DNA of 64,000 nt from Romboutsia hominis (GCF_900002575.1 NZ_LN650648.1:2767565-2831564), one strand, 5' to 3'; positions 18,863 through 28,298 are shown, counted from the first letter of the stretch. The notes: a model not told the origin generated them from the sequence alone. Translations and numbers: made by a program.

Positions 18863-19882
18863 TTATCTCCTTTTGAAGGTACCTCCTGTTTCAAGTAAAT
18901 CTAAAGAACTTAAAGCAATTCCTGTACCTTTTGCAACACAAGATAAAGGTTCATCAGCCACTACAACTTTAATTCCTGTTCTATCTTCTATTCTTTTGTC
19001 TAGTCCATATAACAATGAACCTCCACCAGTCATTATTATTCCAGTATCACTTATATCTGCTGCTAATTCTGGTGGTGTTTTCTCTAGGACAGAAAGCGTT
19101 GATGCAACTATCTGCTCTGAGCATTCATTAAGAGCTTCTAGCATCTCAGTTGAATTTATAACTATGGATTCTGGTAATCCTGTAATTAAATTACGTCCAC
19201 TTATTTTAATGCTCTTTTCATCTTCTCTTTTATATGCACAACCTACTTCTATTTTGATTTTTTCTGCAGTTCTTTCTCCTATAAGAAGGTTATATTGTTT
19301 TCTGATATATCTTACTATAACTTCATCAAATCTATCTCCACCCATTTTTATGGATTCACTAACTACAGCTCCTCCTAGAGATGTCACCGCAATATCTGCT
19401 GTTCCTCCACCAATGTCTATAACCATGCTTCCATTAGGTTTAGCTATATCTACTCCTGCTCCTATAGCCGCTGCTATTGGTTCTTCTATTATATATACAT
19501 CTCTCGCTCCAGATTGTCTTGTAGCTTCTTCTACAGCTCTTTTTTCAACATCTGTGACCCCTGTAGGAACACATACCATTATTCTTGGCATAAAAAATCT
19601 ACCAAAACCTTTTTTATCTACAGCTTTATCTATAAAATAAGTTAACATTTTTTCAGTTACATCATAATCAGAAATTACACCATCTCTTAGTGGTCTTATA
19701 GCTACTATATTACCAGGTGTCCTTCCTATCATTCTTCTAGCTTCTTCTCCTACCGCTAAGACAGATTTAGTTCTTTTATCGATTGCTACAACAGAAGGCT
19801 CTTCTAATACAATCCCTTTTCCGCTAACGTATACAAGAACATTAGCAGTACCTAAGTCTATCCCTATGTCCGCTCTAGACAT
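18863..19882 (-). CDS. mreB: Rod-shape determining actin homologue MreB/Mbl
   Basis: An actin-like filament protein on the inner face of the membrane that organises sidewall peptidoglycan synthesis. I start at ATG 19882 (MSRADIGIDLGTANVLVYV), 339 residues, as AAAGGAG lies 8-10 nt upstream. The ATPase landmarks are DLGTANVLVYV (phosphate 1), MVIDIGGGTADIAV (phosphate 2) and IIMTGGGSLLYGLD (adenosine). No mreC, mreD or min genes are adjacent. It sits downstream of spoIIID, so this may be a second mreB/mbl copy associated with sporulation loci, as in related genomes. Confidence 0.95.
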   Translation of the reverse strand: MSRADIGIDLGTANVLVYVSGKGIVLEEPSVVAIDKRTKSVLAVGEEARRMIGRTPGNIVAIRPLRDGVISDYDVTEKMLTYFIDKAVDKKGFGRFFMPRIMVCVPTGVTDVEKRAVEEATRQSGARDVYIIEEPIAAAIGAGVDIAKPNGSMVIDIGGGTADIAVTSLGGAVVSESIKMGGDRFDEVIVRYIRKQYNLLIGERTAEKIKIEVGCAYKREDEKSIKISGRNLITGLPESIVINSTEMLEALNECSEQIVASTLSVLEKTPPELAADISDTGIIMTGGGSLLYGLDKRIEDRTGIKVVVADEPLSCVAKGTGIALSSLDLLETGGTFKRR

Positions 19883-19983
19883 GTTCTCAACTCCTTTTTG
19901 CATATTTTATATCTAAACGACTCATTGTCTAAAACACTCCTATAATACAAAATATACAAAAATACTACTTTAGTCAAGAATAA

Positions 19984-20017
19984 TAAAAAAAATGTAGGCT
20001 TAACCTACATTTTTTTT
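19984..20017 (-). terminator. Terminator overlapping the spoIIID stop
   Basis: The stem AAAAATGTAGG/CCTACATTTTT is followed by a T-run. The spoIIID stop codon lies in or beside the loop, so coding end and terminator overlap. Confidence 0.85.
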
Positions 20018-20266
20018 GGAGCTCTTTTCATATTTAAGCTTTGTAGCCATTCCTCCTCTTATGTGTCTTTCAGATTTATTTTTTTCTAAAACCATCTTAA
20101 CTTCTTTAGCTAGAGACGGGTTTATTTCTTCTAAACGTTCTGTTACATCTTTATGTATTGTACTTTTACTAACTCCAAATGTCTTCGCTGTTTGACGAAC
20201 AGTTGTATTTTTCTCTAGTATATATTTAGCCACAACGATTGCTCGTTCCTCTATATGAGATCTCAA
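20000..20266 (-). CDS. spoIIID: Stage III sporulation transcriptional regulator SpoIIID
   Basis: An 88-residue DNA-binding protein that, in the mother cell, represses part of the sigma-E regulon and helps switch to sigma-K. The helix-turn-helix lies in TTVRQTAKTFGVSKSTIHKDVTERL, and the basic C-terminal tail RHIRGGMATKLKYEKSSKK fits the second DNA-contacting segment of the family. GGAGGG precedes the start. The order spoIID-spoIIQ-spoIIID-mreB seen here is a known clostridial cluster. Confidence 0.97.
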   Translation of the reverse strand: MRSHIEERAIVVAKYILEKNTTVRQTAKTFGVSKSTIHKDVTERLEEINPSLAKEVKMVLEKNKSERHIRGGMATKLKYEKSSKKNVG

Positions 20267-20321
20267 AGCTTTCCCTCCTCACATACTAGCCTTAATCATA
20301 TATATGTGAGAAAGAAAAGAA

Positions 20322-20362
20322 ATATAACAGACTTAACCAAATTTGATTAAGTCTGTTATATT
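20322..20362 (-). terminator. Terminator after spoIIQ
   Basis: The stem TATAACAGACTTAA/TTAAGTCTGTTATA on the minus strand is followed by TTTCTTTTC. It separates spoIIQ from spoIIID. Confidence 0.88.
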
Positions 20363-21022
20363 TTATTTTATTAAACTCATTGGATCTATTGATTCTTTTC
20401 CTTTGAAGGCTTCTATATGAATATGTGGTCCCTCTGCACTCTCAACTACAGATGTATTTCCTGCTAAAGCTATTACATCTCCTTCTTTGACTGCTTGTCC
20501 GTCTTTAACTTTAATATCTTCACTTAAATTAGAATATATTACTGTTTTACCTTCACTTTCAACCTCAACTGACATACCATTAGCATCATCTTTAAAAATG
20601 TTAGTTACTTTTCCTGATAATAAACTTTTTATACTTTGTCCTTCTTTACAACTTACGTCTAAACCTTTATGCACTTCCCATAAGTTCAATGTTTCTGAGT
20701 AACTAGGTTCCTTTGCTGAATATTCTCTAATTACTTTTTCTCCTACAAATTCAAGTTTCGATGTTTTTTTAACCTCTTTATTTTTTGCTGTTTCTAAGTT
20801 TTCCTTTGATTCTGTAGAAGTTGGCACAGCTTCTTTATTTTCATTTTCTATTAGATGAACTTCATCTTCTTTTTTACTATTTTCTTTATCATTTACTATT
20901 TCATTATTTGCTGCTAGGTCGTTAACATCATTCTTTACAAACCAAACTCCTCCGACCGCAAGTAAACTAATGCATACAAATAATGCCAAATAAAATCCAT
21001 CTTTTTCTAGTAGCTTTTTCAT
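20363..21022 (-). CDS. spoIIQ: SpoIIQ-like M23 (LytM) family protein
   Basis: A 219-residue protein with one N-terminal membrane helix (FYLALFVCISLLAVGGVWFV), a polar linker rich in E, K and N, and a C-terminal LytM/M23 domain. The zinc ligands are intact: His118 and Asp122 in HKGLD, and His200 and His202 in GPHIHIEA. SpoIIQ is made in the forespore and pairs across the septal space with SpoIIIAH. In Bacillus subtilis its LytM site is degenerate, whereas clostridial orthologues keep the metal site and can act on peptidoglycan. Position between spoIID and spoIIID supports the assignment. It has its own terminator. Confidence 0.92.
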   Translation of the reverse strand: MKKLLEKDGFYLALFVCISLLAVGGVWFVKNDVNDLAANNEIVNDKENSKKEDEVHLIENENKEAVPTSTESKENLETAKNKEVKKTSKLEFVGEKVIREYSAKEPSYSETLNLWEVHKGLDVSCKEGQSIKSLLSGKVTNIFKDDANGMSVEVESEGKTVIYSNLSEDIKVKDGQAVKEGDVIALAGNTSVVESAEGPHIHIEAFKGKESIDPMSLIK

Positions 21023-21247
21023 ACAGCACCTCCAAATATATTTATGTATTTGTATTCTTATCTTTTATTTATATTTTTATACAATTTATACATATTTTGG
21101 ATTAATTAAAAATGAATTTTATCTATTAATATATATGAAACTGACATATTTCCAAAGATTTCTCCCGTTTTTTTAATACCTTTTTTATACTTTTAAAATT
21201 CTTGCTATATTATCTGTACAAACTATTAACATTTCTATACTTAATAT

Positions 21248-21274
21248 AAAAAAGAGCTTGATAAAAGCTCTTCT
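21248..21274 (-). terminator. Terminator after spoIID
   Basis: Minus-strand AAGAGCT-TTTATCA-AGCTCTT followed by TTTTATATT, immediately 3' of the spoIID stop. Confidence 0.85.
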
Positions 21275-21276
21275 AA

Positions 21277-22296
21277 TTAATATAAGTCTGTTATATCTGT
21301 TTCTTGATAATAATGATTTAGTATTTCATAATATCGATACCCTTCCTCTGCCATACCTTGTGCTCCCCACTGACTCATTCCAACACCATGTCCATATCCT
21401 TTTACTAAAAAATCTATATGATTCTCTCCAAATTTTAATTCAAAATTGGAGGAATTTAATTTAAATATACCTCTAATTTCTCTTCCTCTAATCTCCTTAT
21501 TCCCAATTTTTATTTTATCTACAGATCCACCATCACTTCTATTTAAAATTTTTATTTGATTCTCTAGGTTAGATGGATTTAAACCTGCATTTTTATAATT
21601 ACTATTTATAGCATTTATAAAATCTTTATTGCTTATCTTTAACTCAGAAGTATATTTAGGAGAGTACTCTTTATCATAAGGGCTTTCGACAGATTGTAAA
21701 TATGGATATGCTTGTGCAAATACTTCTTCACAGTTTTCTGTCTTTCCTGATGATGTAGAGAAATACAGTGTAAGTATAGGTTCTCCCTTATAAGTTATTA
21801 TCTGACCCTTTGTATCTCGTACTGCTTGCTGTATTTTAGGGTAATATTTATCCATCCAATCTTGTCCATTCTTTTCTTTTAATTCTTCATAATTCTTATA
21901 TTCTTGGCAATGATTATAGTCAGTACATACGACTGCATTGCTATGCTGATTTGATTTTCCTTGATTTTCTTTATACATTACATAAGTTCTTGCTGCTACA
22001 GCTTGTGCTTTAAGAGCTTCAATATTAAAGTCTACAGGCATCTCTCCTGCTAAAACTCCACATAAATATTTTTCTATATCCATCTTCTCAGTCTTATTAG
22101 TTTTATGATTGTATATATTTATTAAAGGAGCTTCTTTATCAACTGTTTCATAGTTGATTATCTTTTTTTTAGGATTGCTTAATGCCGATTCTTTTTGTAT
22201 AGCCTCTATCCCATCGTAAGATACTACACTTAAAAATACAGGAACTGCTATAGACAAACCAACTATACTTCCTAAAAATACTAAAGGGTTATTCAT
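21277..22296 (-). CDS. spoIID: Stage II sporulation protein D, septal peptidoglycan lytic transglycosylase
   Basis: A 339-residue membrane-anchored lytic transglycosylase that, with SpoIIM and SpoIIP, thins septal peptidoglycan during engulfment. An N-terminal hydrophobic anchor (VFLGSIVGLSIAVPVFLSVV) is followed by the SpoIID core: YLCGVLAGEMPVDFNIEALK, where the family has its catalytic Glu, then AQAVAARTYVMY, YFSTSSGKTENCEEVF, SPYDKEYSP and GYGHGVGMSQWGAQGMAEEG. Start ATG 22296 has AGGAGG upstream. The start codon lies in a perfect 18-bp inverted repeat whose other arm is upstream of a candidate sigma-E start site. It is downstream of murA on the same strand. Confidence 0.96.
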   Translation of the reverse strand: MNNPLVFLGSIVGLSIAVPVFLSVVSYDGIEAIQKESALSNPKKKIINYETVDKEAPLINIYNHKTNKTEKMDIEKYLCGVLAGEMPVDFNIEALKAQAVAARTYVMYKENQGKSNQHSNAVVCTDYNHCQEYKNYEELKEKNGQDWMDKYYPKIQQAVRDTKGQIITYKGEPILTLYFSTSSGKTENCEEVFAQAYPYLQSVESPYDKEYSPKYTSELKISNKDFINAINSNYKNAGLNPSNLENQIKILNRSDGGSVDKIKIGNKEIRGREIRGIFKLNSSNFELKFGENHIDFLVKGYGHGVGMSQWGAQGMAEEGYRYYEILNHYYQETDITDLY

Positions 22297-22346
22297 ATAT
22301 TTTCCTCCTTAGTTAATTACTTGTACTTAAAATATATGAATAACCC
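22286..22346 (-). promoter_or_regulatory. Perfect inverted repeat burying the spoIID start codon
   Basis: The 18-nt arms GGGTTATTCATATATTTT (plus strand 22286-22303) and AAAATATATGAATAACCC (22329-22346) are exact reverse complements separated by 25 nt. In mRNA the 3' arm contains the spoIID AUG and first codons, and the loop carries the AGGAGG. The 5' arm also contains CATATATT, a sigma-E-like -10. Transcripts starting from it would begin near 22324 and lack the 5' arm. Confidence 0.7.
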
Positions 22347-22369
22347 TATTTATTTATTACTATTTATTT

Positions 22370-23623
22370 TTAGTCTTCTATTATCTCTATGTTTCCACCT
22401 AAAGCAGTTATTTTCTTATCTATATCAACATATCCTCTTTGTACGTGATATATTTCTCCTATTTGAGTTTCTCCTTCTGCTATAAGTCCACATAATATAA
22501 GTGCTGCACCAGCCCTTAAATCTGTCGCATTAACTTTAGCACCATATAATTGGTTTACTCCATTTACTATTGCGCTCTTTCCTTCTATTTTTATGTTTGC
22601 TCCCATTCTATTAAATTCGGCAACATGCATAAATCTATTTTCAAATACAGTTTCTGTAACTACCCCAGTTCCATTAGCTATTGTAAGCATAGCCATGAAT
22701 TGAGCTTGAACATCTGTTGGGAATCCTGGGTGAGGTAAAGTCTTTATATCTATTGGCTTTAACACTTCAGGTCCTATAACTCTAACTGTATTATCTTTTT
22801 CTATTATTTCACATCCAGCTTCTATTAATTTAGCTGTAACTGGTTTTAAATGTTCCATCATTACATTTTCTATTGTTATATCACCTTTTGTCATAGCTGC
22901 TGCAACCATATAAGTAGCTGCTTCTATTCTATCAGGTATTATTGTATGCTCTGCACCTTTTAATTCTTTAACACCTTTTATCTTTATAGTGTTAGTTCCT
23001 GCACCTTTTACATTAGCTCCCATTTCATTTAAGAAATTAGCTAAATCTACTATTTCTGGCTCTTCTGCAGCATTTTCTATTATAGTTGTTCCTTCAGCTA
23101 AAGCTGCTGCCATCATTATGTTTTCAGTAGCTCCTACTGATGGGAAATCTAAGTATAATTTAGTACCCACTAATTTATCAGTTGTAGCTTCTACGAATCC
23201 ATGATCCATATCTACTTTTGCACCTAAATGCTTAAATCCTTTTAAATGTAAATCTATAGGTCTTGTTCCTATAGCGCATCCTCCTGGCATAGATATTTTT
23301 GTGTGGTTAAATCTAGCAAGTAATGGCCCCATTACTAAGAAAGATGCTCTCATCTTACTTACTAACTCATATGGTGCTTCACAAGTAGTTATGTTGCTTG
23401 CATCTACTGTTAAAGTGTTATCCTTATATTCTACTTTTGCTCCTAAGTGTCTTAATAAATCAGATATAACATGAACATCTTTTAAGTTAGGTACACACTT
23501 TAAAGTTGACTTACCGTTTGCTAATAACGTCGCCGCTATTATTGGTAACACTGCATTTTTAGCTCCGTCTATTTTAACACTTCCATTAAGTGGATTACTC
23601 TTTTTTACTATTATCTTTCCCAT
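22370..23623 (-). CDS. murA: UDP-N-acetylglucosamine 1-carboxyvinyltransferase
   Basis: Catalyses the first committed step of peptidoglycan synthesis, adding enolpyruvate from PEP to UDP-GlcNAc. 417 residues. The inside-out alpha/beta barrel halves are visible, with [19 protein letters not shown] at the N-terminus, the fosfomycin-target Cys116 in [19 protein letters not shown], and [15 protein letters not shown] in the second half. No strong terminator separates it from spoIID, so read-through into spoIID is possible. Low-GC Firmicutes often carry two murA paralogues; which one this is cannot be decided here. Confidence 0.97.
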   Translation of the reverse strand: MGKIIVKKSNPLNGSVKIDGAKNAVLPIIAATLLANGKSTLKCVPNLKDVHVISDLLRHLGAKVEYKDNTLTVDASNITTCEAPYELVSKMRASFLVMGPLLARFNHTKISMPGGCAIGTRPIDLHLKGFKHLGAKVDMDHGFVEATTDKLVGTKLYLDFPSVGATENIMMAAALAEGTTIIENAAEEPEIVDLANFLNEMGANVKGAGTNTIKIKGVKELKGAEHTIIPDRIEAATYMVAAAMTKGDITIENVMMEHLKPVTAKLIEAGCEIIEKDNTVRVIGPEVLKPIDIKTLPHPGFPTDVQAQFMAMLTIANGTGVVTETVFENRFMHVAEFNRMGANIKIEGKSAIVNGVNQLYGAKVNATDLRAGAALILCGLIAEGETQIGEIYHVQRGYVDIDKKITALGGNIEIIED

Positions 23624-23644
23624 TTTTATTGTCTCTCCTCATAA

Positions 23645-24382
23645 TTAATAATCTAATTTTATAATAGGTGTAGCAATATAAATTAATGTTTTATCTTCGT
23701 CTTCGCTATACCTCATCCCTATATTCAAATTAATATTATTTCCTAAATATTCTAAGTCATTTCCTTGTAAGATCTTACTATCTGCTGTAACAGATATAAA
23801 ATTTTCCTCTTGTATTCTATCTACTTCTTGTGCATTCATATTATATAATATTTTCGTTAAAATATCATCACATTTGCTTAAATGTAACTTTTCTGAATAT
23901 TCTCCAGATATACATGTATTTATATCTGCATTAATTGCAAATTTTTCTAATGTATTCTCAAGAACTGTATAAACGCCCACTATATTTTTATATACTTTAT
24001 TCTGTAATATGTCAACCATTATGTGAGCCTCTTCGTCATTTTTCTTTATGAAAATTATGGAAATGCTTTCATCTTCTATTTTACCGCTTAAATGAATCTG
24101 TTTCTCATCTTTATTCCATATTTCTTCCCATGCTAAATCACTTTCTTCTAGTCCTAAATTATTAAGTATTTCTGTGCACATATCAACCATTTCTTCTTTT
24201 GATATGTTGTAATTTATAGAACCATTTGCTTTTATGTTATAAAAATTGAACTTAGCCTCTGTGTTTATAAATGTTCGTATTAATTCATTATATTCATTTT
24301 TTGATTTTGTATCCGCAAAAGATATTAGTATACCCATCATCATTAATATTAAAAATATACATATCATTTTAATTAGTTTCAT
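23645..24382 (-). CDS. YwmB-like (TATA-box binding fold) secreted or anchored protein
   Basis: A 245-residue protein with an N-terminal signal peptide or anchor (MKLIKMICIFLILMMMGILISFADT) and a hydrophilic remainder containing EILNNLGLEESDLAWEEI, IHLSGKIEDESISIIFIKK and a C-terminal NLNIGMRYSEDEDKTLIYIATPIIKLDY. This pattern and its place directly upstream of murA match YwmB-family proteins of Bacillus (ywmB-murA-spoIID order). Function is unknown; the family has a TBP-like fold by structure. It precedes murA by 21 nt and is probably co-transcribed. Confidence 0.75.
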   Translation of the reverse strand: MKLIKMICIFLILMMMGILISFADTKSKNEYNELIRTFINTEAKFNFYNIKANGSINYNISKEEMVDMCTEILNNLGLEESDLAWEEIWNKDEKQIHLSGKIEDESISIIFIKKNDEEAHIMVDILQNKVYKNIVGVYTVLENTLEKFAINADINTCISGEYSEKLHLSKCDDILTKILYNMNAQEVDRIQEENFISVTADSKILQGNDLEYLGNNINLNIGMRYSEDEDKTLIYIATPIIKLDY

Positions 24383-24447
24383 GTAAAAGCCCCCATTAAT
24401 TTATATATTATACTTAAATTATTAACATTTTTGGATATGATATACAA

Positions 24448-24493
24448 AAATAAAGCACTAAGATGACTTTAATCATCTTAGTGCTTTATTTTA
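24448..24493. terminator. Terminator between the sulfite reductase and YwmB genes
   Basis: The stem AATAAAGCACTAAGATGA/TCATCTTAGTGCTTTATT with A and T runs on both sides. It lies just 3' of the reductase gene on the minus strand. Confidence 0.9.
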
Positions 24494-24496
24494 TTA

Positions 24497-26062
24497 TTAT
24501 GCTATATATTTATTTGCAAATTCCTTGAATTCCTCAACATTAGATCCTAAATATTCTTCAAAATTAATATTTTTTTCATCTAATAATAATCCTAAATTAT
24601 ATAAAAACTCTGGTATTTTATCACTAGCTATATCTCCATAAACTTCCCCAAGTTTTACGTTATCTTTTTTAGCCACACCACCTACATATAAAGTAAATGC
24701 TTCTTTTAACTCTCCATCTATTTTTTTCTTTTTACCTCCAAATCCAATTATACCTATTTGATGAGTTCCACAAGAACTTGTACATCCTGATATATGAATT
24801 CTTGGTAATTTATTTGTTGTATAGTTTTTCTTTTTGAAGTAGTCTAATATACTATGTAATAAACCTTGACTCTCTCCTATACCTATCTGACAAGTAGGGA
24901 CACCTATACAACATGAAGTTTGTTCTATTGGAGTATTTCCACCCATAGTTTTTGTTAACTCTAATATATTTTTAGCTTCCTCTCCATTAAGATTTCTAAA
25001 ATAAACACCTTCGCTCATAGAAAGTCTTATTTCTAAATCTTCAATTGACTCTAAAGCATTTATTAATGCTTCTAAGTCAGTTAGTTTTAGCTGTCCTCCA
25101 ATTGGATGAAGATATACACTATATAACCCCTCTTGTTTTTGAGGTATTAGTCTTATATCTTGTAAATCTATTTTTGATCCTTTCTTTTTACAAGTTTTAT
25201 TTTCTATATTTAAATCTAAATTTTCTCTTTCTTTTACTTCTTTTAGATGTTTTTTATAACATTTTAAGAACTCTTCTTCACCCATACTAGCTACAATATA
25301 TCTTGTACGAGCTTTGTTTCTATTTTCATAGTTACCCTCAGCTATAAATAACTCTATCATAGCTTGTACATGGTATAAAACATCACTCTTTGGAACTAAC
25401 TCATCATATTCCACTGCTTTTGCAGGATTCTTACCAATTCCACCTGCTATATAAAGCTTGAAAAATTCTTCTCCATTTTCTTTTACTGCTAAGAAACCTA
25501 AATCTTGTACAGTACAGTTAGCTGTATCTTCGCTACTATTTGAGAAAGATACTTTTAATTTTCTAGGTAACTTATATTTATATATGTCTTTCATTAAATA
25601 TTCATTTACTTTTAAAGCATATTCTGTAACATCAAATGCTTCCCCTATTTCTACTCCTGATAATGGTGATAAGGCAACATTTCTAGGGAAGTTTCCTCCT
25701 CCACCTCTTGTATATATACCATGCTTTAATCCATCTTCCATTATGTCACAAACTTCATCTATTCCTAAGCCATGTAATTGTATAGCTTGACGAGTAGTTA
25801 AATGTACTTTATCTAGATTATATTTTTTAGCGCAATCATATATATATTTAAGCTTTTCTATATCAAGAACACCACTTGCTGTTCTAAGTCTTATCATAAA
25901 TTCTTTACCACCACGATGAGCATATACACCCATTCCTCCTGATGCATGTTTGAATTCATTTACTGAAATTTCACCATTTACAAATTTATGACCTTTTTCC
26001 CTAAATTCAGGTATCTCATTTAATAATATATCTCTTAGCTCTTCCAATGTGTTTCCCTCCAT
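24497..26062 (-). CDS. Siroheme sulfite/nitrite reductase, ferredoxin-type
   Basis: A 521-residue single-chain siroheme and [4Fe-4S] reductase with the duplicated ferredoxin-like and catalytic domains. Siroheme/cluster cysteines are in TSCCIGVPTCQIGIG and HISGCTSSCGTHQIG. The substrate-side arginines/lysines are in FMIRLRTASGVLDIEKL, HLTTRQAIQLHG and GGGGNFPRNVALSPLSGV. The family reduces sulfite to sulfide or nitrite to ammonia with six electrons. The sequence alone does not separate the two, and no sulfate-activation or nitrate genes are adjacent. It is monocistronic between terminators, with a long AT-rich leader region upstream. Confidence 0.88.
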   Translation of the reverse strand: MEGNTLEELRDILLNEIPEFREKGHKFVNGEISVNEFKHASGGMGVYAHRGGKEFMIRLRTASGVLDIEKLKYIYDCAKKYNLDKVHLTTRQAIQLHGLGIDEVCDIMEDGLKHGIYTRGGGGNFPRNVALSPLSGVEIGEAFDVTEYALKVNEYLMKDIYKYKLPRKLKVSFSNSSEDTANCTVQDLGFLAVKENGEEFFKLYIAGGIGKNPAKAVEYDELVPKSDVLYHVQAMIELFIAEGNYENRNKARTRYIVASMGEEEFLKCYKKHLKEVKERENLDLNIENKTCKKKGSKIDLQDIRLIPQKQEGLYSVYLHPIGGQLKLTDLEALINALESIEDLEIRLSMSEGVYFRNLNGEEAKNILELTKTMGGNTPIEQTSCCIGVPTCQIGIGESQGLLHSILDYFKKKNYTTNKLPRIHISGCTSSCGTHQIGIIGFGGKKKKIDGELKEAFTLYVGGVAKKDNVKLGEVYGDIASDKIPEFLYNLGLLLDEKNINFEEYLGSNVEEFKEFANKYIA

Positions 26063-26415
26063 TATAAAATAGGTTTTATTTAAATTGTAAATCTATGTAA
26101 GTACTTTGTAAACCCTAGCACCTATGCGATATTTTTATGGTTACTATATAATAATTTGATAGTTATTTTTATAACTATTGAATCATTATATATACATAAC
26201 AAATTAATATAAGAACATGCTTTTGTTATATACTAATATTAATATTATGTAACTACAAAGAATATATATTCTAAAAAATAAAAAGTTTGATTCCCTAATG
26301 TAGACAACGACTTCATCCGTTAATTAAAGTGTCCTTTTAAAAATTTTAAACTTATTAATATATCTTGTATATGAATTTTCAATAGTCCTATATTTAATAA
26401 AAAATCTTTATATGT
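26063..26415. promoter_or_regulatory. Long AT-rich region upstream of the siroheme reductase
   Basis: About 350 bases without a gene. A palindrome TGATAGTTAT-TTTT-ATAACTATTGA lies near 26157-26186, about 100 nt upstream of the reductase start, and could be an operator. Three TTACA repeats follow closer to the gene (about 26083-26112). No riboswitch was recognised. Confidence 0.35.
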
Positions 26416-26453
26416 AAAAAAGGACTACCTTAGTAAGGTAGTCCTTTATATAT
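26416..26453 (-). terminator. Terminator after glmS
   Basis: The stem AAAGGACTACCTT/AAGGTAGTCCTTT around AGT (loop), followed by a T-rich tract, directly 3' of glmS. Confidence 0.9.
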
Positions 26454-26468
26454 CTTTTAATTTAAAAT

Positions 26469-28298
26469 TTATTCAACTGTTACTGATTTAGCTAGATTTC
26501 TTGGCTTATCTACATCACAACCTCTTTCAACTGCAACGTAGTAAGATAATAATTGAAGTGGTAAAACTGTTAATATACTTGATAATATATCATCCACATT
26601 TGGTATATATATTACCTTATCAGCAGCTTTTTCAACTTCTTTATTCTTTTCTTGAGCTATTGCTATAACATAAGCTCCTCTAGCTCTAACTTCTTCCATA
26701 TTAGATACCATTTTTTCAAATAGTTCTTCTTGAGTAGCTATAGCTATTACTGGAGTTCCTTTTTCTATTAAAGCTATTGTACCATGCTTTAACTCTCCAG
26801 CAGCAAATGCTTCAGCATGTATATAAGATATTTCTTTTATCTTTAATGCACCTTCCATAGCTAAGTTATAATCTAATCCTCTACCTAAGTAGAAAGCACT
26901 ACTTGCTTCTCTTAATGTTTTAGCTACATCTTCTTTTATATAAGTTTCTTGTTCTAATGCTTTTGAAACTTTTTCTGGCATTTCTTTTAATTTTTCTATC
27001 ATTTCATTGTAGAACTCTTTTGTTATAGTTCCTTTCTTTATAGCAAAGTCTAATGCTATCATGTAGAATGAAACTAATTGAGTTGTGTATGCCTTAGTTG
27101 ATGCAACAGATATTTCTGGACCTGCCCATGTATAGAACACATCATCTGATTCTCTAGCTATAGAAGAACCAACAACGTTAGTTACTGATAATATTCTAGC
27201 TCCTCTTTCTTTAGCATATCTTAATGATGCTAAAGTGTCAGCAGTTTCTCCAGATTGACTTACTAATATTAATAAAGTATTTTCGTCAACAAATGGATCT
27301 CTATATCTAAATTCAGATGCTATATCAGTTATTACTGGTATCTTTGCAAACTTTTCTATAGCAAACTTTCCTACAAGACCTGCATGATATGCTGTACCAC
27401 ATGCAACTATATAAACTTTATTTATTTTGTCTAAGTCTTCCTTAGTCATTTTTATATCATCTAATTGGATTTCTCCATTTTCATTTAATCTTCTTATTAA
27501 TGTTTCTTTAACTCCGTTTGGTTGTTCGTATATTTCTTTTAACATGAAATGCTCATATCCACCTTTAGATGCAGCTTCAACATCCCAAGTTATTTCTGTA
27601 ACTTCTTTTTTAACTTCTTCTCTATTTTCATTTAATACTGTTAATTTATCTCCAACTATATGAACAAACTCTCCATTTTCTAAGAAGTATACATTTCTAG
27701 TATACTTTAGTATTGCAGGTATATCTGATGCTATAAAGTTTTCACCTTCACCAAGACCTACTACTAATGGGCTATCTTTTCTTACTGCAACTAATTCACT
27801 GTTATTATCTTTACATATAACACCTAATGCATATGCTCCTCTTAATCTTTCAGTTGCCTTATAAACAGCATCTAATAGGTTTCCTTCGTAGTATTTATCT
27901 ACTAAGTGAGCTACTACTTCTGTGTCTGTTTGAGATAAGAATACTACACCTTCTGCTTGTAATTCTTCCTTTAATTCCATGTAGTTTTCTATTATACCAT
28001 TGTGAACTACTGCTATTGTCTTATCCATATTGAAATGAGGATGTGAGTTTACATCTGATGGTTCTCCATGAGTTGCCCATCTAGTATGTCCTATTCCTAA
28101 TCCACCTTCTATAGGATTTTTTTCTAAATCTTCAGCAAGTATTGCTAACCTTCCCTTGAACTTTCTTATTTCTAATTCATTTCCAGTGTTTACTGCAACA
28201 CCAGCCGAGTCATATCCTCTATACTCTAATTTTGAAAGTCCTTCTACTAATACTTCTGTTGCTTGTCTGTGTCCTAAATATCCAACTATTCCACACAT
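26469..28298 (-). CDS. glmS: Glutamine-fructose-6-phosphate aminotransferase
   Basis: Makes glucosamine-6-phosphate from fructose-6-phosphate and glutamine, feeding cell wall synthesis. 609 residues. The N-terminal Cys (MCGIVGYLG) is the glutaminase nucleophile, with GIGHTRWATHGEPSDVNSHPH in the same domain. Two SIS isomerase domains follow (VACGTAYHAGLVGK, LVSQSGETADTLASLRYAK, EISVASTKAYTTQL, PRNLAKSVTVE at the end). GGAGG precedes the start. A glmS ribozyme lies in the 310-nt gap after glmM, so the mRNA self-cleaves when glucosamine-6-phosphate accumulates. Confidence 0.98.
   Translation of the reverse strand: MCGIVGYLGHRQATEVLVEGLSKLEYRGYDSAGVAVNTGNELEIRKFKGRLAILAEDLEKNPIEGGLGIGHTRWATHGEPSDVNSHPHFNMDKTIAVVHNGIIENYMELKEELQAEGVVFLSQTDTEVVAHLVDKYYEGNLLDAVYKATERLRGAYALGVICKDNNSELVAVRKDSPLVVGLGEGENFIASDIPAILKYTRNVYFLENGEFVHIVGDKLTVLNENREEVKKEVTEITWDVEAASKGGYEHFMLKEIYEQPNGVKETLIRRLNENGEIQLDDIKMTKEDLDKINKVYIVACGTAYHAGLVGKFAIEKFAKIPVITDIASEFRYRDPFVDENTLLILVSQSGETADTLASLRYAKERGARILSVTNVVGSSIARESDDVFYTWAGPEISVASTKAYTTQLVSFYMIALDFAIKKGTITKEFYNEMIEKLKEMPEKVSKALEQETYIKEDVAKTLREASSAFYLGRGLDYNLAMEGALKIKEISYIHAEAFAAGELKHGTIALIEKGTPVIAIATQEELFEKMVSNMEEVRARGAYVIAIAQEKNKEVEKAADKVIYIPNVDDILSSILTVLPLQLLSYYVAVERGCDVDKPRNLAKSVTVE

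Noticed and set aside
18798-19640. A 280-codon plus-strand open frame opposite mreB
   Set aside because: Antisense shadow of a clear mreB gene; no start signal and no recognisable domain.
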